Shown: positions 61,836-64,000 of the stretch, one piece after another
Layout: the number at the start of each line of letters is the position of its first letter
How positions within the stretch are numbered: the stretch's first letter is position 1
Assembly: GCA_951230915.1 (NCBI GenBank)
Contig: OX579636.1
Coordinates: forward strand, 44,643,912-44,707,911
Direction: 5' to 3'
DNA: 64,000 nt
Source of the DNA: Antitrichia curtipendula
Lineage: Eukaryota; Streptophyta; Bryopsida; Hypnales; Leucodontaceae
The notes under the pieces: model-generated
What the model was told of the DNA's origin: nothing
Database searches by the model: none
Seen by the model: the letters and a program-made list of their open reading frames with translations, nothing else
Translations under genes and position numbers: made by a program

Positions 61836-64000
61836 GTGAGTGGGTAATAAATTTTGATGTGCATGGAGTGTGACAAGTTTGCATGTTTCAAAATCAATAA
61901 TTTAAACAAACTTTAGGAGATGTGAGTTCTTGAATCATGGAGAAGTTAGGGGATCCGTAGTGTGATTTAGATGACATGCAAATAACCACCCCACTTAAAG
62001 AAAACCAATGTTTAGAGTTGCAATATGTTGTGTATGTTGTGTTCAAATTCATTGATTCTTTATTTATTTTTAGAATGCTTGATGCAAAATAGAGGAGAGT
62101 GGGGATTAACAATTAGTAATAGAGAATTTATTCTACAAGAATGGAATAATAGATTTTGTGCTAGAATGTAATGGGGATTTAGTCCAAATGGTATGGAAAT
62201 TATAGAATTCAATAATATCATGATTGTTTGGTGATTTCTAAAGAAAAATTAGGATTTAGAAGTTGTAGATGGTTAAGTAAGAAATGGGCAATTAGGCAAA
62301 TAGTAGAATTTGTAGAAATAGGGAACAAAATGCTAAAATTAGGAATTAGCATTGGGAATGCGAAATGCAAATCCAAAAGGCACAAAGCAAAACATGAGAA
62401 GTAGGAAAATGCTAGTTGCACAAATATGATAGAAGCCACTCCAAATTAAAAAGAAATGCAGTGAATTAGCGTAGAGTACTTAAATTAACATAGGAATGAA
62501 TCAAACACTTGGATTGATGATAGAGTTGTAGAGAATGCCAAATGGGTATTAGCAATTGGAATTAGGATTAATAATTTTTATCTTATTTTTGTACAAAAAA
62601 ATTTAAGAGTTTACATATGGCTTCATCCATGAAAAAAAATATTAAAAAATTACTCAACCAAAATTTGATGATCATACTGCATGTAGTTCAAGATCGTGGC
62701 TTAGCTTTTCTATAATGAATAAGGATATCATGGACTAAGGAGTATAGTTTGCAATAAAACGATAACATGTAAAATTAAAAACTGATTGGTTGAAGGAGCC
62801 AAAAATTAGCTAATTGTCAAAACATTCATACATTTTCATGTAAAAAATGGATGATGTTCATCAAATCTTTTGTATACAACTTTGTTGAAAGTATGTCAAT
62901 TTTATAGGATACTATATCAAAGAATAGTAACTGCATTAGAAGCATATTTCATCTCCTTCTTTAAACAACTTAATTTTGAAATTCAAAATTCCAATTCTTT
63001 TTGCTTTTGAACCAAACTAGCAAAATGAAGTCTAATTCTACTTGAAGACTTTGAGAAATTTCTAAAAACAAATAATTTATTGCAAATTTTATTGTAAAAT
63101 AGAGCCACCCATTACCAACTAGGACCCCGTCGGCAATCTATATAGTACCAAAAATTCAATAGAAGCTAGGACTACTTTCCAACCATCAATTTTTGGTTTC
63201 TAACCATCAATTTTTGGAGTGGTCACAATACATCATCTAGGCTTGAAGAAGTAGTATTGAATGAGCGGTTGTAGAAGACTCCAAACATTGTTTATGGTCT
63301 CAAATCAACTTTTGGCTCCCAAAATTCATAGTAATTTCAATTCTACGAATAAAATTACCAAAAAATTGTACAATCACTATGATTTCTATCTTTCTACACA
63401 CAAAAATCCCATTAAAACCTTTAGAACCGAGCTTGCCCGTTTCGGTAGATTTAATCTAAAATTTGAAAATAATTTTTAGCCAACGAACCACTTGTTAGCA
63501 AGGTCTAAATGAAATAACAAGATACATAAATTGTGCATATGATGAGCCCATGTACAAGTGCATGCACATTGATTTTAAATGAATATTGACTCCTACAAGC
63601 AAGGGATCTAAGTCAGAAGGTAATGGAAATCTTTATGGTCATGCGAGCTTAGCTTGCTAGATTCTTTCCCATGAAACATTCAATAGTTTGCATTCCATCC
63701 ATGCGGATAGACCAATACAAGGTCCAACTATTTTTCTATTTTTTGCTAAAATATGCCATTGACTCAAAATATCCTTGAACTATTCGAGGATGCCTTTGGC
63801 CCTAAAGGGCTAAGATAAAACTACCTTTGACAGGCAAAATGAGTGGTTTGTTCTGTTGCCATTAGCAAAAAAATTCAGATTTTTTTCCATACAAAGACAA
63901 ATGTGAGAATTGAAAGAATGTTTCTAGAATTGAAATTTTTTGGACAAAGTATGAATTCTGGAAGTGTGTTGCCCAATTGGTCCAAAAGAGTCTCTAGACT
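61836..64000. other. AT-rich noncoding DNA to the window end
   Basis: No gene recognised. CTAACCATCAATTTTTGG occurs twice in tandem near 63180-63217. At about 63795 CCCTAAAGGGCTAAG could be the start of another TTAA-type element, running off the window, but the evidence is thin. Confidence 0.45.

Overview
The window looks like nuclear DNA of a land plant, most likely a bryophyte and probably a moss. Genes carry spliceosomal introns with GT/AG borders, intergenic DNA is very AT-rich, and there are plant-specific P450 genes (a CYP74 and a decayed class-A P450). There is also a tubulin tyrosine ligase-like (TTLL) gene of the kind kept in plants with flagellated sperm and absent from flowering plants. 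The lineage call is an inference from gene content and base composition. No tRNA, rRNA, CRISPR array or bacterial-type operon was seen.

Layout. 1-300 is a GC-rich imperfect tandem repeat. 1205-4350 is a dead cytochrome P450 whose stops are mostly C-to-T or G-to-A changes. 5908-12263 (minus) is an apparently intact 11-exon EME1 gene; every exon phase joins to give 741 residues. 12.4-28.8 kb is a gene-empty, AT-rich block of non-autonomous DNA transposons, including several related elements that sit in TTAA and begin with CCCC, one CACTA element with a long internal hairpin, a mariner/Stowaway-type element nested in one of the TTAA elements, and a diverged tandem array. 30823-33165 (plus) is a 6-exon gene for a secreted or type I membrane protein (396 residues) with a Frizzled-like cysteine-rich domain. 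Convergent to it, 34762-39126 (minus) is a 5-exon CYP74 gene (543 residues, plastid-transit-like N-terminus) whose diagnostic residues fit allene oxide synthase. 39.4-47 kb is again transposon-rich, with further TTAA elements. About 47.1-55.26 kb (plus) is a TTLL glutamylase-like gene of at least ten exons with large AT-rich introns. 55.3-64 kb is AT-rich with one more TTAA-type element, a relict that may be a transposon-associated Myb-like protein, and a foldback MITE.

How the parts relate. The four intact-looking genes have unrelated jobs: DNA repair and meiotic junction cleavage (EME1), an unassigned surface or secretory role (Frizzled-like protein), oxylipin synthesis (CYP74), and tubulin modification of axonemes or basal bodies (TTLL). 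They are islands in transposon-derived DNA and nothing suggests co-regulation. The most unusual signal is the set of TTAA-flanked elements. One has perfect 17-bp terminal repeats, and one sits in a tandem array whose neighbouring units keep what looks like the empty TTAA site. TTAA targeting is the hallmark of piggyBac (also reported for some Sola elements), and such elements are not commonly described in plants.
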